This document shows, piece after piece, positions 33,568 through 42,886 of a stretch of 64,000 nt of DNA (position 1 is its first letter; each line of letters opens with the position of its first letter). Below the pieces are notes generated by a model. That model was not told the origin of the DNA. It did not search any database and was given only the letters and a program-made list of their open reading frames with translations. The position numbers were made by a program, and so were the translations under genes. This DNA comes from Paenibacillus sp. L3-i20. Lineage in GTDB: Bacteria; Bacillota; Bacilli; Paenibacillales; Paenibacillaceae. The DNA lies in contig NZ_BQME02000002.1 in the NCBI RefSeq assembly GCF_022180385.2, positions 2,258,501-2,322,500 on the forward strand, in the 5' to 3' direction.

Positions 33568-35103
33568 ATGAGTCAATTAATGATTGGTGTCGATATCGGT
33601 ACAACAAGTACAAAAGCTGTACTATTCAATCGTGATGGGAAGGCATTAAGTCGCCATGGAGTTGAATATCCGCTGCTTACACCTACTCCTGCTACTGCTG
33701 AGCAGGACCCTGAACTCATATTCCAATCCGTACTTACAGCTATAAAACATTGTCTAGTGGAAGGTAACGCTACTGGGGAGGATGTTTCATTCGTATCCTT
33801 CAGCGCTGCGATGCATAGCGTGATTGTCGTAGACGGCAAAGGAAACCCACTTACCCGCTCAATTACGTGGGCAGATAATCGTAGTGCTGCTTATGCGAAA
33901 AAGATAAAAGACGAGCATGATGGGCATAACATCTATCTTCGTACAGGTACCCCCATTCATCCGATGTCACCACTTGTCAAACTTGTTTGGCTAAAAAATG
34001 AACGCCCTGAGCTATTTAAGCCTGAACATAAATTTATTTCGATTAAAGAATACGTATTCCATCGATTGTTTGGTGAATATGTAGTCGATTACTCAATCGC
34101 TTCCGCTACTGGCTTGTTCAATATTTTCCAATTGGACTGGGACGAGGAAGCATTGCAGCTAGCAGGAGTTAGTCCTGAGCAACTATCGAAGCCTGTTAGT
34201 ACGACACATGGCATTAAGGGTCTACGGAGCCAATATGCAGAGGCAACTGGACTAAAAGAGGACACGCTCTTTATCGTTGGTGCTAACGATGGCGTACTTT
34301 CCAATCTTGGTGTCAATGCAATTGAACCTGGCGTCGTTGCGGTAACAATAGGAACAAGCGGTGCAATACGAACGGTGACAGATCGGCCAGTAACCGATCC
34401 TAAGGGTAGAATATTTTGTTACGCGTTAACTGATAAGCATTGGGTCATCGGCGGTCCGGTCAATAATGGCGGAATGATCTTCCGCTGGGTTCGCGATGAG
34501 CTTGCAAGTGCAGAGGTTGAAGCAGCAAAAAGATTAGGTATTGACCCGTATGAGTTACTGACTGACATTGCAGCTACTATTTCTCCAGGCTCAGAAGGAC
34601 TCATTTTTCATCCGTTCTTAGCTGGAGAGCGCGCTCCACTCTGGAATGCTAACGCTCGCGGCTCTTTCTTCGGACTTGGCATGCATCATAAGAAGGAACA
34701 TATGATTCGTGCAGTACTTGAGGGCATTGTTATGAACCTTTACACTGTTCTACTTGCTCTTGAAGAATTGATCGGAAAACCTACCAGCGTTCAAGCTACC
34801 GGCGGATTCGCTCGTTCAGAGCTATGGCGTCAGATGCTTGCTGATGTGTTCGATCAGGAGGTAACAGTGCCGGAAAGCTTTGAAAGCTCCTGTCTAGGTG
34901 CTGTCGTTCTTGGTATGTATGGGCTGGGTGAAATTAGCTCGCTCAATGAGGTTAAACGAATGGTTGGCGGTATACATACTCATAAACCTAACCAAAGTGC
35001 AACAGATGCTTACAATGAGCTAATGCGAATTTTCATTCGCCTACCAAGATTGCTAGGCGAAGAATATGATGCGATTACAGCTTTTCAAAATAAACATATG
35101 TAA
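33568..35103 (+). CDS. gntK: Gluconokinase (FGGY family)
   Basis: 511 residues from the ATG at 33568, with GGGAGG 7 bases upstream. The N-terminal phosphate motif is GVDIGTTSTKAVLF; the C-terminal lobe has GTSGAIRTV, FLAGERAPLWN and QATGGFARSELWRQMLADVF, as in GntK. It phosphorylates gluconate to 6-phosphogluconate, the substrate of the preceding dehydrogenase. No gluconate permease is adjacent, so uptake must be provided elsewhere. Confidence 0.94.
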   Translation: MSQLMIGVDIGTTSTKAVLFNRDGKALSRHGVEYPLLTPTPATAEQDPELIFQSVLTAIKHCLVEGNATGEDVSFVSFSAAMHSVIVVDGKGNPLTRSITWADNRSAAYAKKIKDEHDGHNIYLRTGTPIHPMSPLVKLVWLKNERPELFKPEHKFISIKEYVFHRLFGEYVVDYSIASATGLFNIFQLDWDEEALQLAGVSPEQLSKPVSTTHGIKGLRSQYAEATGLKEDTLFIVGANDGVLSNLGVNAIEPGVVAVTIGTSGAIRTVTDRPVTDPKGRIFCYALTDKHWVIGGPVNNGGMIFRWVRDELASAEVEAAKRLGIDPYELLTDIAATISPGSEGLIFHPFLAGERAPLWNANARGSFFGLGMHHKKEHMIRAVLEGIVMNLYTVLLALEELIGKPTSVQATGGFARSELWRQMLADVFDQEVTVPESFESSCLGAVVLGMYGLGEISSLNEVKRMVGGIHTHKPNQSATDAYNELMRIFIRLPRLLGEEYDAITAFQNKHM

Positions 35104-35123
35104 GAAATATTTCTAACACATTC

Positions 35124-35170
35124 AGGGCTGTCCCATCCGTAGAAGAATCTACGATGAGGCAGCCCTTCTT
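35124..35170 (+). terminator. Terminator of the gnd-gntK unit
   Basis: AGGGCTG plus inner GTAG pair with CTAC plus CAGCCCT, followed by TCTT. Confidence 0.8.
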
Positions 35171-35228
35171 GCGTGGTATAATAACTGCTGAGATTCAAAT
35201 TGATTAAATGCTGCTAGGAGTGAAGGCA

Positions 35229-36146
35229 ATGAAGCTCGAACGATTGATATCCATGATATATATGTTGCTGAATAATGATATTGTGTCTGCCTCTGAGCTT
35301 GCCGAGAAGTATGGCGTATCACAACGGACGATCTATCGAGATATCGAGACTATCTGTGCTGCGGGTATCCCCATTGTCTCCTATCAGGGAGTTAATGGCG
35401 GGTACGGAATTATGGAACAATATAAGATGGAGAAGAGCTTGCTTGGCTCGTATGACGTTGGATCGTTGGTTAGTGTACTGCAATCGATATCCACAGTGTT
35501 TCAGGATGACAAAGCATCAGAAACGATACGAAGATTACAAACGATTCAAGGCAGCGAGCAAAATACAACCTTTTCTATGGATATAGGAAGCCGTCCTGTT
35601 TACAGAAAATCTTTGCAACTGCTAAGAGACGCTATTTCGTCGCAAACTATCGTCCAATTCTGCTATATAAATGCCAAAAATGAACGAGTGGAGCGCTCAG
35701 TCGAACCACTCAAGCTGCTCTATAAATTCGACTCCTGGTACTTATTCGCTTTTTGTAAAACGCGATCAGATTATCGAGAATTCAAATTATCTCGCATAAC
35801 AGATTTGAATCAAACAGGGCTACATTTCCATAACAACCATACGATGAATGACAATGAACCTCAAGATTATGTACATCCAGACCGTGTGCTGAACAACGTT
35901 GTTATTCATATTTCTGCCACATCACTTGCACGAGCACTGGATCAATTACATATTGCGGACAAACAATTCCATGAAGACGGCTCACTTACGATGCGACTTC
36001 AAGTCGATGACCGTGCTATGTATCATTGGCTTGTAAACATCATCCTAAGTTTTGGAGAAGATGCCGAAGTCATAGAACCTGCAAAACTTCGGGTACTGCT
36101 TAAAAGTAAATTCGAAAAGATGCTTAATCGTTATAGAGACAATTAG
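35229..36146 (+). CDS. YafY-type HTH/WYL-domain transcriptional regulator
   Basis: 305 residues from ATG 35229, with AGGAGTG upstream. The DeoR-like winged helix has SELAEKYGVSQRTIYRDIETI and NGGYGI. The WYL domain has LLYKFDSWYLFAFCKTR and REFKLSRI, then a WCX C-terminal domain. WYL proteins sense small ligands or nucleic acids and often control defence or metabolism. There is no obvious target; its only rightward neighbour is convergent. Confidence 0.92.
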   Translation: MKLERLISMIYMLLNNDIVSASELAEKYGVSQRTIYRDIETICAAGIPIVSYQGVNGGYGIMEQYKMEKSLLGSYDVGSLVSVLQSISTVFQDDKASETIRRLQTIQGSEQNTTFSMDIGSRPVYRKSLQLLRDAISSQTIVQFCYINAKNERVERSVEPLKLLYKFDSWYLFAFCKTRSDYREFKLSRITDLNQTGLHFHNNHTMNDNEPQDYVHPDRVLNNVVIHISATSLARALDQLHIADKQFHEDGSLTMRLQVDDRAMYHWLVNIILSFGEDAEVIEPAKLRVLLKSKFEKMLNRYRDN

Positions 36147-36171
36147 ATATAGATTAATCTATAGTTGTCCA

Positions 36172-36207
36172 CAAAAAAAATGCAGCCCTCGATAGGAGAA
36201 CTGCATT
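36172..36207 (-). terminator. Terminator of the copper-amine-oxidase-N-domain gene
   Basis: On the minus strand AATGCAG pairs with CTGCATT, followed by TTTTTTT. A close sequence relative lies at 37272-37304, on the other side of the gene it terminates. Confidence 0.85.
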
Positions 36208-36222
36208 CACTATTTTATTAAC

Positions 36223-37086
36223 TTATAGAGAAATGTAATCTAGTACATAAGTGTTTTCATCTGTCTTATCGAAGTAGAAGTATATATAGATGGAGCTAAA
36301 TGCATCCCAGTCATCTGGGTAAAATTTATAACTAATATCTACACTGTATTCACTTTTATTCGTGCTATTAATTTCTAATTCATCGGCTTTTATCGCTTGA
36401 AGTGCCTTACCGTAGCTCGCTATTGTCTTATTGTCATTAACTTCTTGCGAGCCCTTTACTTCTTTTTCAAATTTATCTTTAGAAAATTCACGACCACTAA
36501 CATAGTTTTTACCTGTTTTGATCGCTACATTATTGTCAACATACGCTTCAAAGTCGGAAGTATTTCCCGTTTCTAGCGCTTTTCCATACATCTTAATGAT
36601 TGCGAGAGCATGCTCCTTTAACGTTCCAGCAGCTGCGTCTTCTTCATCTACATTTAGAGGGTACGTAAAGATTCCTCCAGTACTCTTAGGTATCCCCGTG
36701 CTGTTGCCAGAACCACTCGTATTCCCTTTATCGTCTTTGTCATCTTTATCGTCTTTATCGTCTTTATCATCCAAATAAGGCACACCATCATCAGAGCCAT
36801 CAATCGTTATTGTCAAGTTTTTTCCGTTATAATCGACCTCAGCACCTAATGCATTACCTACTGCTCTAAGTGGAACATACGTTGATCCTTTGTATACCAA
36901 CGCAGATAACTCTTTTCCAGCAGCATCTTTAGGTTTCCACGCTTTTCCATCAAGCAAAAACTTAATGTTGTGGTTAAGTGTTGCTTGAACTTTCTCTACT
37001 CCTGTTGATGCTACTACGCCTACAGTTCCGAACACTAAGCTGCAAGCTAGTAATGATGCTACAAATACTGATTTCTTCATATGCAT
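36223..37086 (-). CDS. Secreted protein with copper amine oxidase N-terminal-type domain
   Basis: 287 residues from the ATG at 37086, where GGGAGG is well spaced. It has a signal peptide (MHMKKSVFVASLLACSLVFG), then a copper-amine-oxidase-N-like stalk domain (FLLDGKAWKPKD and YVPLRAVGNALGAEVDYNGK). A DDK repeat linker of about five units is followed by a Gly/Ser/Asn spacer and an unidentified C-terminal domain of about 150 residues. The linker is encoded by a 9-bp tandem repeat and could vary in length. It is probably surface-associated; function unknown. Near-identical terminators flank the gene. Confidence 0.82.
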   Translation of the reverse strand: MHMKKSVFVASLLACSLVFGTVGVVASTGVEKVQATLNHNIKFLLDGKAWKPKDAAGKELSALVYKGSTYVPLRAVGNALGAEVDYNGKNLTITIDGSDDGVPYLDDKDDKDDKDDKDDKGNTSGSGNSTGIPKSTGGIFTYPLNVDEEDAAAGTLKEHALAIIKMYGKALETGNTSDFEAYVDNNVAIKTGKNYVSGREFSKDKFEKEVKGSQEVNDNKTIASYGKALQAIKADELEINSTNKSEYSVDISYKFYPDDWDAFSSIYIYFYFDKTDENTYVLDYISL

Positions 37087-37271
37087 TTCGATGTTACCTC
37101 CCAAAATAACCTGTTGTTTATTAAAACGCATTGATGGCGAATTAATCTTTTTGACATCTCTAGAGACTCATGACAGGAAATATTCGACAAAATAATTCAA
37201 ATTCCTCCTTTTTACTTGGTTAAAAATTCCTAATATTATTTTTTCCCCTAGTTAATTACTGTAAGTGATAC

Positions 37272-37304
37272 AAAAAATGCAGCCCCCGGATGGAGAGCTG
37301 CATT
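37272..37304 (-). terminator. Terminator of the sigma-factor gene
   Basis: On the minus strand AATGCAGC pairs with GCTGCATT, followed by TTTTT. The surrounding 50 bp closely resemble those at 36172-36225. Confidence 0.8.
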
Positions 37305-37359
37305 CATTCGTTTATTCACTTATTGACTCCATATTTCTTAACTTTATTCTGAGTCGGTA

Positions 37360-38079
37360 CTACGCAGACATACTCATTGTAAACTGAGAATGGGTTGTAT
37401 AGGTGTGTGAAGCTCTTATCGATGGCATCGAATATCCAATCGCAGTAATAACAGCAGGTGCTGAATGATCCCTTTGCAGCAATCTAATCAAGGCGTCAAC
37501 ATCCCCATGCGAATAAGCAGCCACTAATTGCTGCAAATGCTGAATGTGATCTGCTTGTTGTGCAGGCTCAGCGCCCTCTTCTAGAAGCTCCTTCCTAATC
37601 CCTTCCAACGTCTGACGAGCACGATAAAGAGCTGACTTCACAGCGCCCTCAGTTGTTTCCAGCAATTTCGCTGTCTCTTCGATAGAATATCCTAGCACCT
37701 CGCGAAGAATAAACACTGAACGTTGCAGTGGTGATTGATAATGTAAAATGCTCTGAAAAATGGACTGCACCTCCAATGTGCAGCTTTCTTGCTCCACGTC
37801 CGGCTCATACATTCTGCTTAAACGATCCATTAATATCGTTTTCCTTCGGCAAAGGTCTATCCATCTATTTTTAGCGATTCGCAATAGGAATGCTTCTGGG
37901 TTGACGTGATTCCAAACCATTAAATTCCCTACCGCTCTCACCCATGTATCTTGTGACAAATCTTTAGCGTCTTCAATTGAACGAGTCAGCATAAGACAAT
38001 ATCGCAACAATGTCTCCTGTAGAGCTGTTATTTCCACTTCCGATTTGTGCTTAATCCCTATCGTACTTTTCTCACGCAT
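37360..38079 (-). CDS. RNA polymerase sigma factor, ECF-type with C-terminal extension
   Basis: 239 residues from ATG 38079, with GGAGG 7 bases upstream. Region 2 is TRSIEDAKDLSQDTWVRAV; region 4 is VLGYSIEETAKLLETTEGAVKSALYRARQ. About 65 residues follow region 4 (AAYSHGDVDALIRLLQ and onwards), resembling the start of a SnoaL-like domain found in ECF41/SigJ-type factors, but shorter. No anti-sigma gene adjoins. It is divergent from the clpP paralogue, with 187 bp between. Confidence 0.85.
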   Translation of the reverse strand: MREKSTIGIKHKSEVEITALQETLLRYCLMLTRSIEDAKDLSQDTWVRAVGNLMVWNHVNPEAFLLRIAKNRWIDLCRRKTILMDRLSRMYEPDVEQESCTLEVQSIFQSILHYQSPLQRSVFILREVLGYSIEETAKLLETTEGAVKSALYRARQTLEGIRKELLEEGAEPAQQADHIQHLQQLVAAYSHGDVDALIRLLQRDHSAPAVITAIGYSMPSIRASHTYTTHSQFTMSMSA

Positions 38080-38212
38080 CTGTAATCCTCCTTCACCAGC
38101 ACTTCGCTTTTTTTTGGCAAGCAGCATCTGTGATAAGTATACGTTTAGAATAATTAAAAAGATACGCGAGTCAATCCATCTTTTTTTCAATGATATCCGT
38201 ATCCTTATGACG

Positions 38213-38258
38213 CATGTATTCGTTTTTCAAGTGTTACATCAATTCGAATACATGGAGG
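38213..38258 (+). promoter_or_regulatory. Perfect 10-bp stem abutting the clpP Shine-Dalgarno
   Basis: CATGTATTCG (38213-38222) and CGAATACATG (38245-38254) are perfect complements around a 22-base interval. The last stem base is the first G of the GGAGG RBS (38254-38258). It could be an RNA hairpin affecting initiation or a repressor palindrome. Confidence 0.5.
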
Positions 38259-38266
38259 TTTTTTCG

Positions 38267-38851
38267 ATGAGCATACCTATCCCTTACGTCGTGGAACAAA
38301 CGAATCGCGGTGAAAGATCCTATGATATTTATTCCAGATTGCTCAAGGACAGAATTATATTTATTGGATCTGAAATTGAAGATCAAATGGCTAACAGCGT
38401 TATTGCCCAATTGCTATTTCTTACAGCTGATGATCCTGACAAGGACATCCATATGTATATTAATAGCCCCGGCGGCTCCATAACGGCCGGCTTCGCTATC
38501 TTTGACACGATGCAATATATCAAACCTCATGTTCAAACGATATGTACTGGATTTGCAGCATCCTTTGGTGCGATGTTGCTCCTAGCTGGTGAAAAGGGTA
38601 AACGGTTTGCACTTCCTAATAGTGAAATTATGATTCACCAACCACATGGCGGTGCACGCGGGCAAGCTAGTGACATTGCTATTAACGCCAAGCGGATATT
38701 GAATTCACGAGCGAAGCTGAATCAAATTACAGCTGAACGAACAGGGCAGACGATAGAACGTATCGAGAGGGATATGGATCGGGACTATTTTATGAGTGCT
38801 GAAGAAGCTCTAGAGTATGGGATTATCGATAAAGTCATAACTTCACTATAA
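38267..38851 (+). CDS. clpP: ATP-dependent Clp protease proteolytic subunit, divergent paralogue
   Basis: 194 residues, starting MSIPIPYVVEQTNRGERSYD, with GGAGG 8 bases before ATG. The Ser-His-Asp triad is intact: Ser in GFAASFGAMLL, His in SEIMIHQPHGG and Asp in DMDRDYFMSAEEA. The serine block differs from the usual GMAASMGAFLL, so this is probably a second ClpP rather than the main housekeeping copy. It forms 14-mer barrels that degrade substrates fed by Clp ATPases; none is encoded beside it. Confidence 0.92.
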   Translation: MSIPIPYVVEQTNRGERSYDIYSRLLKDRIIFIGSEIEDQMANSVIAQLLFLTADDPDKDIHMYINSPGGSITAGFAIFDTMQYIKPHVQTICTGFAASFGAMLLLAGEKGKRFALPNSEIMIHQPHGGARGQASDIAINAKRILNSRAKLNQITAERTGQTIERIERDMDRDYFMSAEEALEYGIIDKVITSL

Positions 38852-38957
38852 TAGATTAGGTTAATAACGGGGAGACAATCACCTTTGGTCAAAAGTACAA
38901 GCGAATGCTATTCCTTTCTCATAGCATATAGTACTTTACAAGAAGAAGGTGAATGTA

Positions 38958-39413
<456 letters not shown>

Positions 39414-39440
39414 TAACGAGATTAATAGCGCATTAGAAAT

Positions 39441-39482
39441 AAGAGACCGAGCAAGCTTAAGATGCTTGATCGGTCTCTTTTT
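39441..39482. terminator. Bidirectional terminator
   Basis: AAGAGACCGA and AAGC pair with GCTT and TCGGTCTCTT, followed by TTT, between the His/Asn-rich gene and htpG. Confidence 0.88.
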
Positions 39483-39513
39483 AATATTCACCAGCTATAA
39501 GCAAGCAATTAAA

Positions 39514-41394
39514 CTATACCATTACTTTGCAAATATCATTCGTAAATTCAACTGGATCTTGAATTGGCAAACCTTCAATCAACAACGCTTGATTGTACAA
39601 TAGCTGCGTGTAGAGGTTGAATTTCTCTTTATCTGAACCATGTGCTTTTTTCAATGAAGCGAATACTTCATGATTCACATTAATTTCAAGCACTTTATCA
39701 GCTTTCATATTGCCGCTATCAGGCATTGCTTTCAAGATTTTTTCCATCTCGATGGAAAGATCTCCTTCGGTGGACAAGCATACTGGATGACTTTTCAATC
39801 GCTTAGAAGCTTTAACGGTCTTAATCTTACCATCAAGCAAGCCTTGCATCTCGTCAAACAGCGTTTTATTATCGTTTTCTTCTTCCGCCGTCGTCTCGTC
39901 TTTTTCATCCGACTCAAAGCCAAGATCGCCGCTTGATACTGATTTAAACTCTTTTTCCTTATAGTTCATAATAATTTTGATTGCGAACTCATCAATATCA
40001 TCCGTGAAGTATAAGATTTCATAACCCTTGTCCAAAACAACTTCAATCTGTGGCAACTTCTCGATACGCTCGATAGACTCACCAGCTGCGTAATAAATAT
40101 ATTTCTGATCCTCAGGCATACGCGATACGTATTCATCCAAACTAACTAGCTTCTTCTCTTTTGATGAAGAGAATAGTAGCAGATCCTGCAAATCACCTTT
40201 GTTCATACCATAATCATTGTACACGCCAAACTTTAATTGACGGCCAAATGCTTTGTAGAACTTATCGTAATTGTCGCGATCATCTTTAAGCATGCTTTGC
40301 AGCAAACTTTTAATTTTGCTTTTAATATTTTTTGCGATGAGCTTAAGCTGGCGATCATGCTGCAAGAGCTCTCTTGATATGTTCAAAGAAAGATCCTCGG
40401 AATCGACCATACCTTTCACGAAGCTGAAGTAATCCGGCAATAGATCCGCACACTTGTCCATTATAAGTACACCATTCGAGTAAAGCTCTAGTCCCTTGGC
40501 ATATTCTTTTGTGTAATAGTCATACGGCGTATTTTCTGGAATGTAAAGAATTGCGTTGTATACAACAGCACCATCCGCACTTATGTGAACATGCTTCAAT
40601 GGCTTATCAAAACCGTAACGTTTCTCTTCATAAAAAGCAGTATAATCATCTTCGGTAAGCTCATTTTTATTTCTGCGCCAGATCGGAACCATACTATTAA
40701 TTGTTTGCTCTTCCACAAACTCTTCAAGTTCTTCTTCACTGCCTTCAAGAGGACGTTGACTCTTCGTGTCCATCTTAATCGGATAACGAATAAAATCAGA
40801 ATACTTTTTAATAATCGCACGTAGACGATATTCTTCCAAATACTCGTCATACTGATCGTCTTCGGTATTCTCTTTAATTTTAAGAACGATCTCCGTACCA
40901 ACGCTCTCTTTTTCACCTACTACAATTGTATAGCCGTCTGCACCTTTGGATGTCCACTTATACGCTTCAGCGCTTCCAAGTGCTCTTGTTGTAACGATTA
41001 CTTCATCAGCTACCATAAATGCGGAATAGAAGCCAACGCCGAATTGACCGATAATGTTATGTCCATCTTGAGATTCATTTTCTTCTTTAAATGCCAATGA
41101 TCCGCTCTTAGCAATGACGCCAAGATTGTTCTCAAGCTCTTGTTGCGTCATACCAATACCTGTATCTGTTAACGTTAACGTTCTATTTGCTTTATCTGCT
41201 GTTACTTTGATGTAATAGTCTTCCTTATTAAAAACAAGACTGTCATCGGATAACGCCTTATAATATATTTTGTCTATCGCATCGCTGGCATTAGAGATAA
41301 GCTCCCTCAGGAAAATCTCTTTCTGAGTATAGATGGAATTAATCATCATCTCCATCAATCGTTTTGACTCTGCTTTAAATTGCTTCTTTGCCAC
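39514..41394 (-). CDS. htpG: Molecular chaperone HtpG (Hsp90)
   Basis: About 626 residues from the GTG at 41394, with AAGGAG 8 bases upstream; the TTG at 41412 overlaps that RBS. GHKL ATPase motifs: ELISNASDAIDK, TDTGIGM, IGQFGVGFYSAFMVAD and later SRELLQHDRQL. It is a dimeric ATP-dependent chaperone of the cytosol. A perfect CIRCE operator lies in the leader, so HrcA should repress it. In Bacillus subtilis htpG is a class III gene without CIRCE, so the control here differs. Confidence 0.96.
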   Translation of the reverse strand: MAKKQFKAESKRLMEMMINSIYTQKEIFLRELISNASDAIDKIYYKALSDDSLVFNKEDYYIKVTADKANRTLTLTDTGIGMTQQELENNLGVIAKSGSLAFKEENESQDGHNIIGQFGVGFYSAFMVADEVIVTTRALGSAEAYKWTSKGADGYTIVVGEKESVGTEIVLKIKENTEDDQYDEYLEEYRLRAIIKKYSDFIRYPIKMDTKSQRPLEGSEEELEEFVEEQTINSMVPIWRRNKNELTEDDYTAFYEEKRYGFDKPLKHVHISADGAVVYNAILYIPENTPYDYYTKEYAKGLELYSNGVLIMDKCADLLPDYFSFVKGMVDSEDLSLNISRELLQHDRQLKLIAKNIKSKIKSLLQSMLKDDRDNYDKFYKAFGRQLKFGVYNDYGMNKGDLQDLLLFSSSKEKKLVSLDEYVSRMPEDQKYIYYAAGESIERIEKLPQIEVVLDKGYEILYFTDDIDEFAIKIIMNYKEKEFKSVSSGDLGFESDEKDETTAEEENDNKTLFDEMQGLLDGKIKTVKASKRLKSHPVCLSTEGDLSIEMEKILKAMPDSGNMKADKVLEINVNHEVFASLKKAHGSDKEKFNLYTQLLYNQALLIEGLPIQDPVEFTNDICKVMV

Positions 41395-41443
41395 AATAAA
41401 TGCTCCTTTCAAAATAAAATTCCATTATTATTCGAATGTTTCG

Positions 41444-41510
41444 TTAGCACTCATTTAATCAGAGTGCTAACACTTCCTTTTATATACCATAATTTCTTTT
41501 TAATTGTCAA
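41444..41510 (-). promoter_or_regulatory. CIRCE operator and sigma-A promoter of htpG
   Basis: TTAGCACTC (41444-41452), nine bases, then GAGTGCTAA (41462-41470) is the exact CIRCE consensus bound by HrcA. Upstream on the minus strand lie TTGACA (41505-41510) and TATATA (41481-41486) with an 18-bp spacer, placing the operator at the transcription start. Confidence 0.95.
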
Positions 41511-41511
41511 G

Positions 41512-41559
41512 AAAAAGGACCACATTAACCAGCAACTTGGTGCTGACAATGCAGTCCTT
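41512..41559 (-). terminator. Terminator of spo0M
   Basis: On the minus strand AAGGACTGCATT pairs with AATGTGGTCCTT, followed by TTTC. It insulates the htpG promoter from spo0M transcription. Confidence 0.8.
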
Positions 41560-41582
41560 ATATGTTCCGCTACAAGTTCGAG

Positions 41583-42362
41583 TTACGCATATCTTTGAAT
41601 AACATTATGAAGAAGTGTAGCTACATGTTCTGGGCCGCGTTCAATATCTGATTGAGATACTGTAACTCTTACGAAGCTTTCGTCCATGTCCATTGCTTCT
41701 GCAAACATGCCGAACAAGCTCGATCCTTTACGATCAATTTGGAGCAAGAGCTCAAGCTCAGTAATCCGATTACGAAGAAATACAAGTTCTAATTCGTCTA
41801 GTCGACCACGGTAAGGACCTGATTGTGGTACAAATTCGAACTCCTGTACAAACGGAGAAGCATCTCCAAGACGCGGTGCATATACCGTTTCAGCTTCTCT
41901 TAGTCGGAAGCCAAGTGACTCAATTGCTCTCAAAACAACATTCATAGGATTCGATGGAATGACTTCGATGCGATCATTGTCCGTCGGGTCCATAGCAGAG
42001 CGAATATCTGCTGTTGTTTTGATCCATACCGGAGTTCTTCCGATAGATAGCGGTGTATTTGGGGCAAGTCGGAATGAAAAACCAATTTCCTTCTTCTCAT
42101 TAGGCATTACAGTTAATGGAGGCGCTACTCGGATTCTTCCAAGCTCAACATTTTGTTGTACTTTACTATCATTAACTTCTTTCACGTAGTAAGTCATGAT
42201 GGACAAATCAATACCTTCGATCTTTTGCTCCACTTGTCCACCTTCAATACGAACAACACCTCGAATATCCTCGCCGGGATAATACGATGTTTTCTCAAGA
42301 AGTGTATCCACCTTTGTAGCCCCAATTCCTACACTGGCCATCATTCGATTAAAAAATGACAT
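41583..42362 (-). CDS. spo0M: Sporulation-control protein Spo0M
   Basis: 259 residues from ATG 42362, with AAGGAGAG 7 bases upstream; the longer frame is unsupported. It begins MSFFNRMMASVGIGATKVDT and has the arrestin-like SpoOM fold elements YYPGEDIRGVVRIEGG and VMPNEKKEIGFSFRLAPNTPL, ending IQRYA. Length matches Bacillus Spo0M (about 258). It modulates entry into sporulation; the mechanism is not fully defined. Presence supports an endospore-forming host. Confidence 0.94.
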   Translation of the reverse strand: MSFFNRMMASVGIGATKVDTLLEKTSYYPGEDIRGVVRIEGGQVEQKIEGIDLSIMTYYVKEVNDSKVQQNVELGRIRVAPPLTVMPNEKKEIGFSFRLAPNTPLSIGRTPVWIKTTADIRSAMDPTDNDRIEVIPSNPMNVVLRAIESLGFRLREAETVYAPRLGDASPFVQEFEFVPQSGPYRGRLDELELVFLRNRITELELLLQIDRKGSSLFGMFAEAMDMDESFVRVTVSQSDIERGPEHVATLLHNVIQRYA

Positions 42363-42457
42363 TTTGATTCTCTCCTTCGAAAAAATAGTAATTTGCAGAT
42401 TAGGAATAGTTACATCTCTTATCATACCAAATTTATTGAAGGAAAGACCACTCCCCA

Positions 42458-42709
42458 TTAGAGAAGCTTCGTTTCGATTGCTTCTATCTCTGCGCATATG
42501 TCCAAATGCCAAGAAACATCTCCGCAATCGTAAGCGATAAAAGCTAGAGACTTCAAGGAATCAAGCTTCCGAATAAGCTCTAAATTTACCGATAAGCAGT
42601 GAGAAAGTTCTTGCTTTTCAAGGGGAGACAGATGTTTAAAATCACCAAGTTGTTTTGCTTTGAGTGCTAACTCCGCAAGTCTGCGATGTACAGGGTGAAT
42701 TCCAATCAT
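42458..42709 (-). CDS. Small conserved protein, DUF7667-like
   Basis: 83 residues: HPVHRRLAELALKAKQL, then HCLSVNLELIRKLDSLKSLAFIAYDCGDVSWHLDICAEIE. The pattern PVHRRLAEL, HC-x-x-VN, and W-H-x-x-I-C is one I associate with small proteins of Paenibacillus and its phages (DUF7667, from memory). The RBS is weak. It lies 95 bp upstream of Spo0M on the same strand. Function unknown. Confidence 0.55.
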   Translation of the reverse strand: MIGIHPVHRRLAELALKAKQLGDFKHLSPLEKQELSHCLSVNLELIRKLDSLKSLAFIAYDCGDVSWHLDICAEIEAIETKLL

Positions 42710-42886
42710 GACGGATAACCTACTTTCGGGCTGGAAAAATGTTCATTCCTTCTAATCATTGCCCCAAATCGCAGCTATCACACCTGACACTCTTATGATG
42801 ATGAAAGTTATTGTTGAATGACAACCCATTTCAAATTATAATTGGAACAATCTTGCAGATAGGATGAATCCGGGGGTGGAACTACT

